A stretch of DNA of 58,613 nt from Saccoglossus kowalevskii (GCF_000003605.2 NW_003143806.1:44334-102946), one strand, 5' to 3'; positions 13,670 to 26,330 are shown, counted from the stretch's first letter. Numbers and translations: made by a program. Notes: generated by a model not told the origin, from the sequence alone.

Positions 13670-15187
13670 GATTGAAGATTGTTTTGTTCATATGAATCAT
13701 ATGTTCCGTGGGGGCATTAAGTCGAGCGCATGACGATTATTCGCCCTGGTAAACATTTTGCAATACATTATTCAATACATACGAGTACGAGATGAAAGAT
13801 TTTAATGCGACACAGAAATGTGATAGTATCTTGGAGACTAAATTACCGCTGTAGTATGAAGTTATTGTGCGTTATACTCGCCGCAGTCTTGTGTCAATAC
13901 AACCAAAGGAGGTCCCAGGTGTATACAAATTGTTCTGTTAAGCAAAGGGAGGTGGGGTCATGAACACATACACATTTGCTTCTGAGTACAGAAAACCAAT
14001 CCATTATATTTATAATAATTTATGAGAGCCAATCATGTTCATTAAATTAAGTAGTTCGTTTTTTATCAGATTTTTCGGGAACATATAATACAATTTTTAG
14101 TTGAGAGCACGCCTTGAAGTGTACCAGGAACTAATTTTCTGATTTGTTAAGCTGAGCCAAACATCAAAGAGAACCGTGGTGTCACGGGATATAGGACTAA
14201 ATGTTATCATGCATCCCCTTAAATACGACTCAACTACTTTGCTTAATGTCTAAGCACGGGAACAGGAACAGCTGCGAGGCTTGTGTCATCAAACCCACAA
14301 TCAAGGACCGCTGCCACTCATCAAATCAAACATTGTATGACATTCACAGATTGACGAAATAATCCACCACCCTCCACCCGGCATGCATTTATAACTTTGC
14401 CATGGGGAATTGGGAAAAGCATCAAAGATGTCATTCAGTTGAGTACATATGGTTCCCTGGGCATAACTCATCCTGTATTCGGTGACGCCATGCAAATTGT
14501 ATGGCGCAGATTAAAAATAATTATGATGAAAATCATACTGCAGTGATTACCAAAACTGTTGTGGGTAAAATTGGGCTTCCATATAAGCGAATGAGTCAAT
14601 CCGCAAGGTTATTTTATCTTTACAAAATATGAATTCTATGCTTTCAGCATTATCTTAACCTTTCTGAGCGAAATACATTACACACCAAAGCTAATGGTTC
14701 GATTGTATTCTCTAAACATTAACACAAACGACGTGTTGCAACCCATCCTCAAAGAATCGTCTCATCTATGATACTTCCGACGCCTCAAACGCATTTTTAG
14801 GGGTAATCAAAATTAGTCGTGACATTTTATTCTGGGAGAATAAAAAAAATATAATGTGTTTTCACAACAGTTTGACAGATTTTAATGGCAACCTTTGGTA
14901 AGATAGTCAGATAAAACAGATTATTGCAATAGAGTTGTTGATGATTTTTTTAAACAATATATCATCAGTCCTTTTACTGCCAAATCATTTACCCAACAAA
15001 ATTATGGTACAATTATTTCGTTGATTGTAATTGAAGCAGACTAAATCTTGATAATTCTCGGAAATATTCAGTAAGTCATAGTAGAAGTAGACAAGAGCAG
15101 CAAAAGCATGCATGACATACTACAAAAACAAATTCTCTTCATATTTTACGATATCCAATCATTATGTTATACATGAATCACCAACAA

Positions 15188-15245
15188 TGGTTAGCAGCCG
15201 GCTATTCTAGCAACTGAGCTAAACAGGTTCTCAACTTACTCATTT
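15188..15245 (-). repeat. tRNA-like fragment (possible SINE head or pseudo-tRNA)
   Basis: Read on the minus strand it contains TTTAGCTCAGTTGCTAGA, a good D-arm and A-box, followed by GGCTGCTAACC, which resembles an anticodon arm with GCT in the loop. The anticodon stem is poorly paired and no proper B-box (GTTCGANNC) follows, so it is not a functional tRNA. It may be a decayed tRNA-derived SINE. Confidence 0.3.
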
Positions 15246-18200
15246 CGTTTATTATGATAATTTTAATTACGTAGTTATGTGTGAATCGATTATGTTTTAT
15301 ATAAATGTCTTATACAAAATACTTAATGTGTTCACTTCAGACACAAGACAATGTGTATCACAAATTGCTATAATTACACAAAATATAAGTAGAATGGTAA
15401 GTTACTAGGAGCAACCATACTATATATATTCATAACACCATATCCGCATTCTGTGATTGGTAGTTTTAGCGTCACAAAATGCTATATAGAATCACGCAGT
15501 AACCTATGGCACGGGAAATAAACCGATTTTGTGGGCGACTCAAAATCCCTGGGTAAGATAGACGTATGTTTTTGCGCTGATGGCAGTCAATATATGTTCA
15601 ATACCGTCCGTAGTTATGTAAATACTTCAACATGTTCTGTTCTGATGTTGTGCATATTTGTAATAATATAAATTTATAAGTATTTATAACAAGAGTTATT
15701 TGAAGTCCACCAGCTCATCAATATTTAAAAAATATGTATCATGGTTGCTCAAGGCAATTTAAATAACTGAATTACCAGTAAATATTTCAATTTAACTATG
15801 AGACGTTGCTTATTTAATTTATGTCAAATGAACATATCAAGATAGTATTTGATTGTATTGATACAACAGTAGTTATTTCCTGCTATGCATGAATGTATTG
15901 TGTAATTATTTCACCAACATGGAAACGGTGTGCAAAATGGTCACTTCCTGTTTAACATGTACGTGTTACACAAAATAAATTAAATTAATTAAAATGGTTA
16001 GGAGAAGAAACACGTGTAACGAGAAGAGACAACTTTTGATATCACGGCAAAATAGCACACATTCCAATGGGTTTTATATAAACAAAATAATTCAGATATG
16101 AAATATTGGAAATGCGTTTTCTTTAAAACAAATAAAACTGAATACGATTGGATTTAAGTCAGTTGATAATTTTACATTGCCACTTTCATACTAAGTAAAT
16201 AATGACAATTCAATATGCATATTACCATATTATCACAGAAATAACTCTTATTGTGGCTTCAACTGAACAAAGAAATAGATAATATATATATGGTAAAATA
16301 CGTTTATAACCTCTACTTAGTGTATGATAATGATAACAAAATAGATTTTACATAAACATCATGTACCACTAAGAATACTCAGATCCACAGTTGTGAGGAC
16401 AATGTTGTGAAATCTACTGCACAAGTCATATTAACAAATAAATCTTTGACAGTATGTGTCGGGTGCCGGCAAGAGTCAATCTCTGAAATGCAACCCAATG
16501 TTCCAAGCTCGTGGAAATTTATCCGGTAGCTTTAGCCTCCAAAAACAAACCTTCTACATATTGGTGCATATATTTATTTGCATAATCCGCCCCGTTCTTG
16601 TGGTAATAGTCACCTGATGTAGTTTTATAAACAAAACAAAATATTATTAAAAAATAAGTTGAGACGCAGCAGTTTATTGTTTTGCAGTTATGTTGATGCG
16701 TTACCTTAGATGCGAGTGAAGATAATTCTATACCTTGTGACTATTTTTATGTTGCTGTGCACTGAATCCTATTGTGTAACGTTGACAAACACTAGTCACG
16801 GGAGTATTGCAATATGCTGATGAATAACATGCTAAAAAGGTCAAGTTGATGAGTTGTAGAGGCAGAAGCGGGTATTCCTTTTATTAATTTCTATACAATA
16901 ATTGGAAAAAAAAAACATAATAAAAAACACATTCATAAAAAGTATTGTATATAAAAAAAATATTACAATAACAGTGATCGATTGGCTGATATTATTATCA
17001 ATGGTGACCATTCAAGTTTACAAGAATGTGCTATTCAATTCAAATAATAAAAAGGACTCTGTAATGTATTGCCTGCTTCCGGAGATACAAGTAAATGAAC
17101 ATTGTATTATTAACTAGTTTCTTTTGATTCGGGTGTCGACACAAAGAATTAAATAAATTTGAACAAACCTTGTCAACAATTGTTATATAGTTTCTGAATT
17201 TCATAATGTAAGCCAGCAGCTTCACTCTGTCCAAAGTGCCAAAGTTCGTTCTGCGACGTGCAACTGCTTGAATAAATAGCTAAATATAAGCTAATTAGGG
17301 ACTATTTCCAGAAAAGGGATAGTTTATGCGGTAATAAGGCAATCGGGATTGTATTTTACTTTCATAATTAGGTGATGCTACATTTACAGTGATTACTCTA
17401 GACTAAACCAAACTGATAAATCAGTTGACACATTAATGCATTAAAGTGTACAAAACAACATGTACGCATGTGTTGACATCCTAGGCGCAACACACAGATA
17501 CATCTCTCACCACCCATTGTGGTACTAGCATTTTGTGAAACAGATTGCTACAACGCATACTCAGCATTATTTTAAAAAAACAGTAATATCTCACGTTATT
17601 TATGACAAATAAATGTGATTACAATATCTGAAGTGATTATGTAAATACATGTTTCAAATAATTTCTATAATATAGTTCGGGCTTAAGTCTTTGTGCGCAA
17701 CCTAATAATATATAAAGTCAGCCATTTTGTTAAACATGAGCAGGTACGGTTTTAAGAATACACTCTTCCTTTCCAAAAATATGCTGCTATGTAAACATTG
17801 AAGTGACGCTATGTGTTACTGGATGAGTAACACTATCTGTATTAGATTAGCTAGTCTTCAATCATGCAATCTCGGACCTAATTAAGCCACTATTGTGCAC
17901 TAGCAAATACAGTTATATAAATTGATTTATGAAATGCGTGAACTGTGAGCAGACGCCATTGAGCTGACCACAGTCGCTTACATGGCGAGCGACTGTAACG
18001 GATCATAATAATAATCCACTATTTTGAATACGATAACATTGTACATGTTACTCGTCTTGTCTTCGAATGGCCCACTGTTGCCCTTCGGCTTTCAATTTAA
18101 TAATGACTCAATTTCAAAAATGATTGCACTTAATACTAAAGGGATTACAAGGATATGTCGAGAAATTGTATACACACTCATGTCTATACGAATATTTAAA

Positions 18201-19957
18201 ATATCCAACCATCTAACAAGAACGACAAGAGAGCCCTTATTTAAAGCGCGGTGGTCGTCGCAGCGCGTGTTTCATGTAAATAAACAATGTATTTTCCACG
18301 CGTTGTATACGTCGCTATGAGTCCCATATCGAACAGAACGCGGCATGACGACTGCCGTCCGTTAATACTGTAGTATTAAATAAATAGTACTAGCTTATAA
18401 ATGCACACTCTGGGATCTGAATCAAGCCAAGATAGTGATGACTGAGCGGTGGACGAGTGACCTATAGTTCTTGAGTAATCATGTATAAATTGAAACTCTA
18501 AATACCATTGACATCTTCATGACTAATTAATTTACACATTCTATCTATCAAATGAATCATTTATGATAGCACGATCTAGAAATCAATCTTTATAATTACC
18601 GGTCACGATTTACCAATCATAAAACGTGAATGCAACAACTAGAAAGTTTGAAACGCTACAAAGTGCAACACCACAAAGAATATTACTGTGTTTCAGCAAA
18701 ACTTGTTTGAAAACAATATATTACAAATATACTATAATAGTAGCTCAATAATATATAAGAGAATTTGACGGATGCCACATGGAAAACCTGAAATCAAATG
18801 TTTACCATTAACTTTCTCTTACTGATTTGACATTGTACTTTGGTGTCTGATGTCTCGTCGCGGGTTGTTTGTCAGTTGTTTAGAATGATTGCGGTTTATG
18901 ACTATGGATGATGGTATCGTTTGATTGGGTATGTTGTTGTTTTTTTCGAATTATTACATCACAAGATATTGGACGGACAAATAATATGATAAATAACAAC
19001 CAGATTTATACTACTAAATAAAGACTGAGCTGCATTAATTTGAAAATAATATAATGATGACAAATGAAACAGAAATAACTAATTATTTAATATTCATATT
19101 AGACTGCTGACGATGTGAAACATTTCACATCAATTTGTATAGATATTGACATTTATCATGAAATGACAGCTAATTATGCAAATCATACCGTTTTAATTTG
19201 CTAGTCGGAAAAATATCCAAATCGGCGCCATAAATACGACAGATGTTATGAGTGTATTTGTCTCGGAATTCTGATTAAACATAAGCATACCAACAGCGAG
19301 AAGTATGGCTAATCATCAGTTTGCGACACCAAGTTTGTGTTACAGAGTTCACACAGTATACATATTCGCACAGTAACCGAAAGTCAAAATAGAATAGTGT
19401 GAAATTTTTGTTCAATACACTCACACTAGTTTTCCCATACCCACAAACCTAAAAATGCAAACATTACCGAATATTAAAGATGCCAATAAATAATAGCATT
19501 ATTAAATAATAGTCGTTATTTTGCGCTAATCTAGATTCTGCGACATGGATTATGTAAATTAGTAGTATGTGACGGTCAACTATTTTTAAAATAGGTGATC
19601 CCAGGCACCAAATAAAAGATTTAATTTAAACAGTTGAATAAACTTGGGTATATTTAATTCTTCGATGGTCGCAACGTTACGTACATCTAATGTGCGTGAA
19701 AACACTTCGGAACAACCAAGGTGTTTGAACTTTTTGTGAACGTTTACAACACCGTAAAACACCATGCCCATTGTTAAATATTAAACAAAAATTGCAATAT
19801 TCTGTTTACAAGCTTAGTGTATTACCATGAGTAAAACACAGGACGTTACGAAATTGTATACAACACAACACGAATTTAGATTGAATTGAATCCGTGATGA
19901 ATGAAACATTGAAATCTGGGCATAATGTACAAATACATTACGTAAATTATACAGCAT

Positions 19958-20167
19958 ATGCTTGCTTTTGCTCTGTCGGTCGTCATGGTTTCCAGCGTTC
20001 AGTCGCTTGCCCCAACGAAAGCCAAAGGAAGCTTTTTGTACATGTCGCCCAATCTTACAAATGGCTGCGAGATTCGTCTAAGTTTAACGACATACATGCG
20101 AGCACTGTGTGAAATCCATCAGCGACTGAATGTTTTAGAGACGGCTGATAAACTACACACGCAATGA
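19958..20167 (+). CDS. Possible small secreted peptide, terminal exon (69 residues)
   Basis: The ORF begins with a signal-peptide-like segment: a hydrophobic run at residues 3-14, with possible cleavage after Val-Gln-Ser at 14-16. The mature part is about 53 residues with an Asn-Leu-Thr glycosylation site at 32-34, two cysteines (37 and 51) and a C-terminal stretch (39-66) that looks helical and amphipathic. It has no dibasic processing site or terminal glycine for amidation. The segment is more G+C rich than its surroundings. A plausible acceptor (TTATACAG) ends 4 bases before the ATG, and AATAAA lies 88 bases past the stop at 20256. This makes a compact last exon. The ATG context is weak, and an overlapping frame (19894-20112) is also open. 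I do not recognise the protein; a CRH-like pattern crossed my mind but is too weak to name. Confidence 0.35.
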   Translation: MLAFALSVVMVSSVQSLAPTKAKGSFLYMSPNLTNGCEIRLSLTTYMRALCEIHQRLNVLETADKLHTQ

Positions 20168-20255
20168 ATGAGCCTGAGATCAATGTTCCTGCTTTCACAG
20201 TTTCTCCGAACCAAGACGACATTGTAACAGAAGGAATACAACCACGTTGTCATTT

Positions 20256-20261
20256 AATAAA
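20256..20261 (+). terminator. AATAAA polyadenylation signal candidate
   Basis: AATAAA lies 88 bases downstream of the stop codon of the possible secreted-peptide exon. The hexamer is common by chance in AT-rich DNA, so it supports but does not prove transcription. Confidence 0.35.
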
Positions 20262-21060
20262 AAAGATATGCCTGTCATATTCCCAAATTGAACTCGATGG
20301 AATTAGGAAAGTAGTCGGTTGATGCGTGTTTCTCCGTAGTGACAGAGTGGTACGTGCTCATTACATATGACATCATAGCAGCACAGTAAACGTAGTTTAC
20401 CAGGGATGACTACAAATGTGACTCGAATCTAACAAAAGTTCTGTGTTTCCTTGAACAAACTGTTTGTGAAGATTAATTATATAAGATTAATAAATCAAGT
20501 AAAAACATGTCAAATAGGGTTCGTGCACAAATAACACCAGCATCGGTTCCTGAACTGCAAATCAAACCAAATAGAACCCGCCATGCATTAAAGAGCTAGG
20601 AAGAAACTAATCATCACTTTATCAGCAACTATGAATAATCTATGGTATCCTGTTGCATTTACGATCCGATTACATAGCTTTCGGATGTATGATGCACGTA
20701 TAGTTATCAGGTATTAAGTATTGGCATTATCACCTAATGCCAAATTAACTTAATCATGAAACAAGAATAAAACGACCTTATTAATATTCCATATTATTCC
20801 TTATAAATTGCAATTATTAACAAGAATATCATCGGCAAATCAAAGCATGAATCAGTAATACAAAATCCTATGTTGATTGAGTTGAATTACATAAAAGTAG
20901 GTTAACCCGACCATGTCTTCTTTGTTGGGAGAATATGTACTTAATTAGCGGAGTTTTGAGAACTCGCGTTTGACCACTGTCATCTGAACTGGAGCAAGCT
21001 AATAATCAATTCCTAGAATTTGATTATATATTGTGGAAAGGTCCACCATCAAATATTAAA
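20262..21060. other. Intergenic, nothing recognised
   Basis: AT-rich sequence with no exon, RNA gene or repeat structure that I can support. Confidence 0.5.
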
Positions 21061-21380
21061 AAGAAGCAGCCCCTCGGCTAAAATAGCTCTGCTGTTAGCA
21101 CTGCACATTTCAATTAGAGAATTGAAGATATCAAGAATGAATGAACAAATCTGAGAGAAGTCCATCCGAAGTACCTATATGCATAAATACCAAAACAAAA
21201 GAAGTGGAAAACATTGCTTTTTACCAAAAGTGACAAAAATATTTTTAAAAAATAGAGAATTAAAACTATCATCATAAAATGAACAAATCTAAAAGAGGTC
21301 TGCCCATATACACCAAGTATCAAAGCAATCAGACGTGTAGATTTCCAGAAGAAGTTGAATAAGTAACAAGCGACCTTGTG
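21061..21380 (+). mobile_element. Terminal-hairpin element, copy C (right end replaced)
   Basis: It starts with the family left end (AAGCAGCCCCTCGGCTAA, then AGCTCTGCTGTTAGCACTGC) and runs through one and a half diverged core monomers (GCTTTTTACCAAAAGTGACA near 21215). It reaches the CCATATACACCAAGTATCAA segment that precedes the right end in other copies. The GAC-rich tract and right hairpin are absent; instead GATAGAGCTCCGCTG appears, resembling a stray terminal repeat. Confidence 0.6.
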
Positions 21381-22239
21381 GTTGATAGAGCTCCGCTGTA
21401 ATTGTTAACTGTGAGTTGGAAAAGTAGGGTGGAGTGACGTTGATAAAGTATGGTGATTGTATTATTACAAGTTTGAGGAAATGGAGACCGTGGAGTATAT
21501 ACCAAGTCGTGGAAGGATTTTTAAAACCCAAAATAGAATAGAGATTGACCTTAACCTCAACATAGTTGTCTAATAGCAGAAAATATATAAACACTGAAAT
21601 GACCTTCACCTGAAATTCAGCATTTTTGAGAAAACATTGGCCCTGTTAGTGCAGAACCCAACAATACACTTGTTTTTTTAAAGTTCATATATTATACATA
21701 GCCCTTATATAATGTATGGGACATTGGACAAAATCAAAAAGTAAAGAAAGCTTAGAAAGAACTTAACTGTGCTGAAGGTATTGGAAGCATGACGTCAGCA
21801 CATGTGCTTCTATTAGAGCAAATACAGCATTTAATCAAAGAAACCTTAGAAAGAACTCTCGTGTGCTGAAGGTATTGAAGGCATGAAAAACAATTAAAGA
21901 AAACTGTATGTATTTCTATATTAGAAACACATCTTCATAACACATAAAGCATTGTGTTTATTGCATGTAAAATCATTGATATATGTCTTTGACCATAGAC
22001 TTGTCTTTGTCCTTTATTGTTACAGTAGGCGTATGTGCTTCTAATAGAGAAAATGACTAGGATGGTTCCAAGTAGCTATGGTTCAACAATTATAAATGTT
22101 TAATTAAATAATGACCATATATGACCTAATATTTTGGTCATATATCTTGTCAGACCACAAAATTATAGCACCGGTTGTATGTTCCTATCTGCAACAGTAC
22201 TTAGTACATTACAGTTATACATATTACAAACAAACATGA
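21381..22239. repeat. Intergenic DNA with a two-copy tandem duplication
   Basis: A module AAAG/CCTTAGAAAGAACT followed by GTGCTGAAGGTATTG and a GGCATGA or AGCATGA end occurs at about 21743 and again at about 21837, 94-95 bp apart. A second module, ATGTGCTTCTATTAGAG, occurs at about 21802 and again at about 22030. The order of modules suggests an old tandem duplication. No gene is recognised. Confidence 0.5.
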
Positions 22240-23090
22240 AACTAATAACAGGTAATTAATATGCATGGATTTCAACCCTGGAGAAATCAGATCAGTGGTT
22301 TATATAAAAGCACCTATGTATCTAGTTTTATCAACATTTGATCAGTGGTACACAAGATATCTGTGGAGCACCTATAAAATGGTTAGTTTTTGCAAATTAG
22401 GTAATTAGAAGTTTCATTGAATTTGATGAGTGGTTATGGTATTGATGAAAAAGTTATATATTCGCTAATCAGGCAACTAATATGCAGGGAATTTCAACCA
22501 AATTTTATCAGGTCTGATTATTATCCTAGTGTGTATATGTACCATGTTCTATTAAAATTTGTTTAATGGTACTTGAGAAACAAGTAAAAATGATAAAATT
22601 TGCTAATTATTATGCAAACTCGGTAAATAATTTGCACAGATTTCAAGCTGAAACTAATCAGTTCTGAGCATTACCCCTAGAGCATCTATGTACCAAGTTC
22701 CATTGAAATATGTTTAATAGTACATGAGAAACAAATGAAAATGTCTAAAATTGGTTAATTATTATGCAAATTAGGCAAATAATATGCACAGACTTCAATT
22801 AAAACCTAATCAGGTCTGTGCAATATCCAAGAGCATCTATGTGCCAAGTTACATTGAAATTTGTTTAATAATATACGAGAAACAAGCGAAAATGCTTAAA
22901 ATTTGCTAATTAATATGCAAATTAGCTAATCAATATGTACGGATTTCAACCAAAAACTAATCAGGGTTGAGCATTATCCAAGAGCATCTATGTACCAAGT
23001 TTCATTAAAATCTGATTATTGGTTCTTGAAATATCAGTGGAACAGACACAGACACACACACATACATGTCTTACTGTCGTTGTGACGACA
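22240..23090 (+). mobile_element. Tandem-core element with ~152-bp monomers, CA tract and terminal hairpin
   Basis: At least five diverged monomers. Each contains TTGCTAATTA, ATGCAAATTAGG, AATATGCACAGATTTCAA, an AATCAGG(T)CTGAGCATTA segment, GCATCTATGTACCAAGTT and a GAGAAACAA segment. The ATGCACAGATTTCAA landmark is at about 22631, 22783 and 22934, giving 152 and 151 bp periods. After the last monomer the sequence ends in TGAAATATCAGTGGAACAGA, a CA-rich microsatellite, and the stem TGTCGT-TGTG-ACGACA at 23075-23090. This arrangement (tandem core, CA tract, small hairpin) is like the pearl and HINE elements described from other invertebrates. No protein is encoded. Confidence 0.65.
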
Positions 23091-23495
23091 CACATTGGAT
23101 TAACTTTTAATATAGTTGCGATATGAACTCGATTGAAACGCGTTCCTATTTGGGGTTGCGTTTTAATTGGAGTTTAATTAAACTCAATCACAATGCAATA
23201 CAACGTAGAATTGCGTTCTAATTAAGTTTAATTAAACAAAAATTGAATGTCCCGTAACTGAACATAGAAATGTTTTCGAAGCCTAAGTTTAGTATCATGG
23301 GAAGGTATGGTGCACTTATATTAATATTAATATAAATTGAACCATACCTTCCCCCTTTACTAAACCTAAGCTTCGCAAACTTGACTTAAATTCGATTATA
23401 TAATAATATAAATTATTAGAGAATAGTCAGGATCGTCGCAATGTATGTCCTGTCGTCAAAAGTCGGTGTAAAAATAAATTGAAGTCGTCACAACG
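23078..23495. mobile_element. 418-bp foldback (MITE-like) element with nested palindromes
   Basis: The ends are an exact 12-bp inverted repeat: CGTTGTGACGAC at 23078-23089 and GTCGTCACAACG at 23484-23495. Inside, 23277-23311 and 23341-23375 form a 35-bp inverted repeat with 29 matches. The loop of that stem is itself a perfect 20-bp palindrome (23316-23335). A further perfect 16-bp palindrome, GAGTTTAATTAAACTC, lies at 23170-23185, in a direct repeat of about 54 bp. CA-rich sequence flanks both sides, which would fit insertion into a microsatellite; I could not find a clean target duplication. The left terminal repeat overlaps the hairpin of the preceding tandem-core element. Confidence 0.6.
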
Positions 23496-23502
23496 TTGTT
23501 AC

Positions 23503-23518
23503 CACACACACACACACA
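23503..23518 (+). repeat. (CA)n microsatellite
   Basis: About eight CA units directly follow the foldback element and precede copy D of the main family. Confidence 0.85.
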
Positions 23519-23520
23519 TA

Positions 23521-23898
23521 TATATGCACTAATCGCAAAAACTCCCATTGTGTGCTTCGCACAAGGCAGTCAACAATATCACAAAAAGTCATAACTTTCA
23601 TTAAATAGATATATCTTCACCAAATGAACAAATTTGTGAGGGGAGGACCAGCCCATGTGTCTACATTATGTATCTCAAAACAATCTGGCAGGCGGCTTTA
23701 TTTATAGCTGTACTATAAATAGCAAGGTGATCTGGCTTAAAGTTTGGAAGAAGACGTCGATTGAAAAACAGTTGACGGACGACGTACGACGGTCAACTCC
23801 GATGACAGCGGAGCTAAGAAGTTGATGCGGATGCGGACGCCGATGGACAATCAGTAACATGATAAGCCTCACTCGACAAAGTCGACAGTGTCAGTTAA
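23521..23898 (+). mobile_element. Terminal-hairpin element, copy D, with two successive right ends
   Basis: The first part is diverged (AACTTTCATTAAATAGATAT, CACCAAATGAACAAATTTGTG, then TATCTCAAAACAATCTGG). It reaches a right-end-like motif, GACAGCGGAGCTAAGAAG, at about 23806-23823. A second right end then follows: GATGGACAATCAGTAACATG, ATAAGCCTCACTCGAC-AAA-GTCGACAGTG and TTAAAT. It is therefore a composite of two right ends, either nested insertion or local duplication. Confidence 0.5.
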
Positions 23899-25764
23899 AT
23901 TCGCGGTTTCATTTTAACAACGGTCGTACAACACGTACTTATATCTATCATGCACAAACATGCCTAATTTGATTGGCATGTGTAAAAGTTCCCGGTGTTT
24001 CTAAAACCCACGCCCACTTACGTGACGAATGTTTATACTTATACAGAGCTTACTATTTGTTTACCATAAAATGTTACAAGTTGGATTTTATATATCACAA
24101 ATGTGCCGATGTTCCGTGGCTGAATATATTTTAATTTTAAATATGCTTTCCTTTGTAAATACCGCCATCATTTATCAGTGGTCTAGATATATCGAATTGT
24201 ATCACTTGTAAAGGAGACATATGAAAATTTAAGTTTAATAATCAGATAATAGTATTATAGAGTCACGCTTCTTAGATCTCGTTTGCCAATTTAATGAGCT
24301 CCCGTGTTCACGCTTCACAGCATCTTTAATGCACGAATTGCAAATTATTGAAGTGAAATATACAAGTGCATTGTTAAAATATATTTTATATCCACCTAAA
24401 GAATAAATAATAAAATGAACCGGATTTCTCGCTCGTACAGAATATGTAGCTTCAACATTAACGAGCGTAGTATCAAATATAGTATCTTCCAGAAAAAACA
24501 CAAATACGACCAGAGAATGGCAAGGGAGCCGTGACGAGGAGCGTGATTGTCTAAGGTTCCAACTGTGATTTACATCACGATTCATTGATTTGTTCATAGC
24601 AGAAACGTTGTTGTGATAAGGTCACGCGATTTACGAGTGGATTTGTTGGAAGCTCAGTAATTTCGAGAAAACAGTTTTGAGAATGTTGAAGAATCGAAAT
24701 TACAAGTATGGAAATGAAACTGCCTGAATTGCGGTGTGTTTCTCGAGAGTCTACTTGAAAGAAGGTTAATATAGTTCTAGTGTTTATTTCAAGATGTCTT
24801 CCGTTGGAAATGCTGTCATACCAAGATGCAGAACCTTCTTCCCCACGCTCAGCTCATATAATAGATTTAAATGTCACCCCATTCTCGTGGATGGATTAAA
24901 TGGGATACGTACATTGTAGAGGGATATAAACTACTTCCTGCATAAAACATCTGCCTACTAACTGCGTTTTGAAGTGCCATGCATACAAAGCACTTTGGAA
25001 GGTTTCTATGTTTAGTAAACAGTGAATATAATGTTTGCCAGTCTATCGAATGTATCGTTACTTTAGATACAGAAGTTATGTAAGAATTAAATTACGTGGG
25101 ATGAGACGTTTCCCGTTGATAGTTAGTTCGAAAGGTGTATTGCAATATGACGTCATATCGTTACGTCCCAATAATTTGACAATCGTGATCAGAGTGATTT
25201 GTTGTGTTATATGTGCTGCCAAAACGAGATGAATACTGAGGTGAGAGAAAAACAGCTTACATTTAACCATAATTTTATTTCGCACCACGCTGTCTCGTCA
25301 CGAATAATGTATACGTTTCTTGGCAGATTCACCAGACCGTTTGTTATGTAATGCTTGACCCTACTTCAATCAATCTGATCAATGTGACTACTTTTATAAT
25401 GATACGTCACTCACCTATCATTCATTTATTCATTCATTCCAATGACGCTACAGTTTAAATGATATAAGTTCTGAATCTCGCCATGTTTAGCGCCAAATGC
25501 TGCGCAAGAGTTTTTCGAGATTAAAAGGCCGAAGTTGAGAACAGCAAAATGTTGACCCTTTTTAACCTATTATTTTCATTAAAGCAATGCAGTGATATTC
25601 GACAATGTACGTGGGCCGCAGATATATACTCATTCATGGTGTTCTATATAGTGATGGGAGATAGTATGTGTAAGAAAGCAAGTCTATGATGAATAAAACA
25701 GTGACAGTATATAGTTGCTCTCGTGTACTTCTATATATGGGGTCGTTACATGCATCTGCAAATT
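23899..25764. other. Intergenic up to the gap, nothing recognised
   Basis: A minus-strand frame at 24235-24597 is open for 120 codons, but its product resembles nothing I know and it has no clear splice context. I treat it as chance. No repeat array is seen. Confidence 0.45.
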
Positions 25765-26330
25765 NNNNNNNNNNNNNNNNNNNNNNNNNNNNNNNNNNNN
25801 NNNNNNNNNNNNNNNNNNNNNNNNNNNNNNNNNNNNNNNNNNNNNNNNNNNNNNNNNNNNNNNNNNNNNNNNNNNNNNNNNNNNNNNNNNNNNNNNNNNN
25901 NNNNNNNNNNNNNNNNNNNNNNNNNNNNNNNNNNNNNNNNNNNNNNNNNNNNNNNNNNNNNNNNNNNNNNNNNNNNNNNNNNNNNNNNNNNNNNNNNNNN
26001 NNNNNNNNNNNNNNNNNNNNNNNNNNNNNNNNNNNNNNNNNNNNNNNNNNNNNNNNNNNNNNNNNNNNNNNNNNNNNNNNNNNNNNNNNNNNNNNNNNNN
26101 NNNNNNNNNNNNNNNNNNNNNNNNNNNNNNNNNNNNNNNNNNNNNNNNNNNNNNNNNNNNNNNNNNNNNNNNNNNNNNNNNNNNNNNNNNNNNNNNNNNN
26201 NNNNNNNNNNNNNNNNNNNNNNNNNNNNNNNNNNNNNNNNNNNNNNNNNNNNNNNNNNNNNNNNNNNNNNNNNNNNNNNNNNNNNNNNNNNNNNNNNNNN
26301 NNNNNNNNNNNNNNNNNNNNNNNNNNNNNN
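25765..26330. other. Assembly gap (566 N)
   Basis: A run of undetermined bases. Frames that appear open through it on either strand are artefacts. The right flank starts with a run of A. Confidence 0.99.

Larger units (their letters stand above)
8176..19953. other. Long intergenic stretch, no confident gene
   Basis: About 11.8 kb of AT-rich DNA without a recognisable exon. Small structures inside are listed separately: a perfect hairpin at 13621-13669, a palindrome at 13381-13401 and a tRNA-like fragment at 15188-15245. The segment 9650-10050 is somewhat more G+C rich and carries protein-like but frame-broken reading on the minus strand (see findings). A short perfect inverted repeat, GATGTGAAA-CA-TTTCACATC, lies at 19112-19131. 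Confidence 0.5.

Noticed and set aside
19958-20167. Naming the small peptide as CRH-like
   Set aside because: Only a handful of positions in the helical part match, and there are no processing sites or amidation glycine. The resemblance is not enough.
24235-24597. 120-codon minus-strand frame
   Set aside because: No recognisable domain, no acceptor or donor at sensible places, and composition like the surrounding intergenic DNA.
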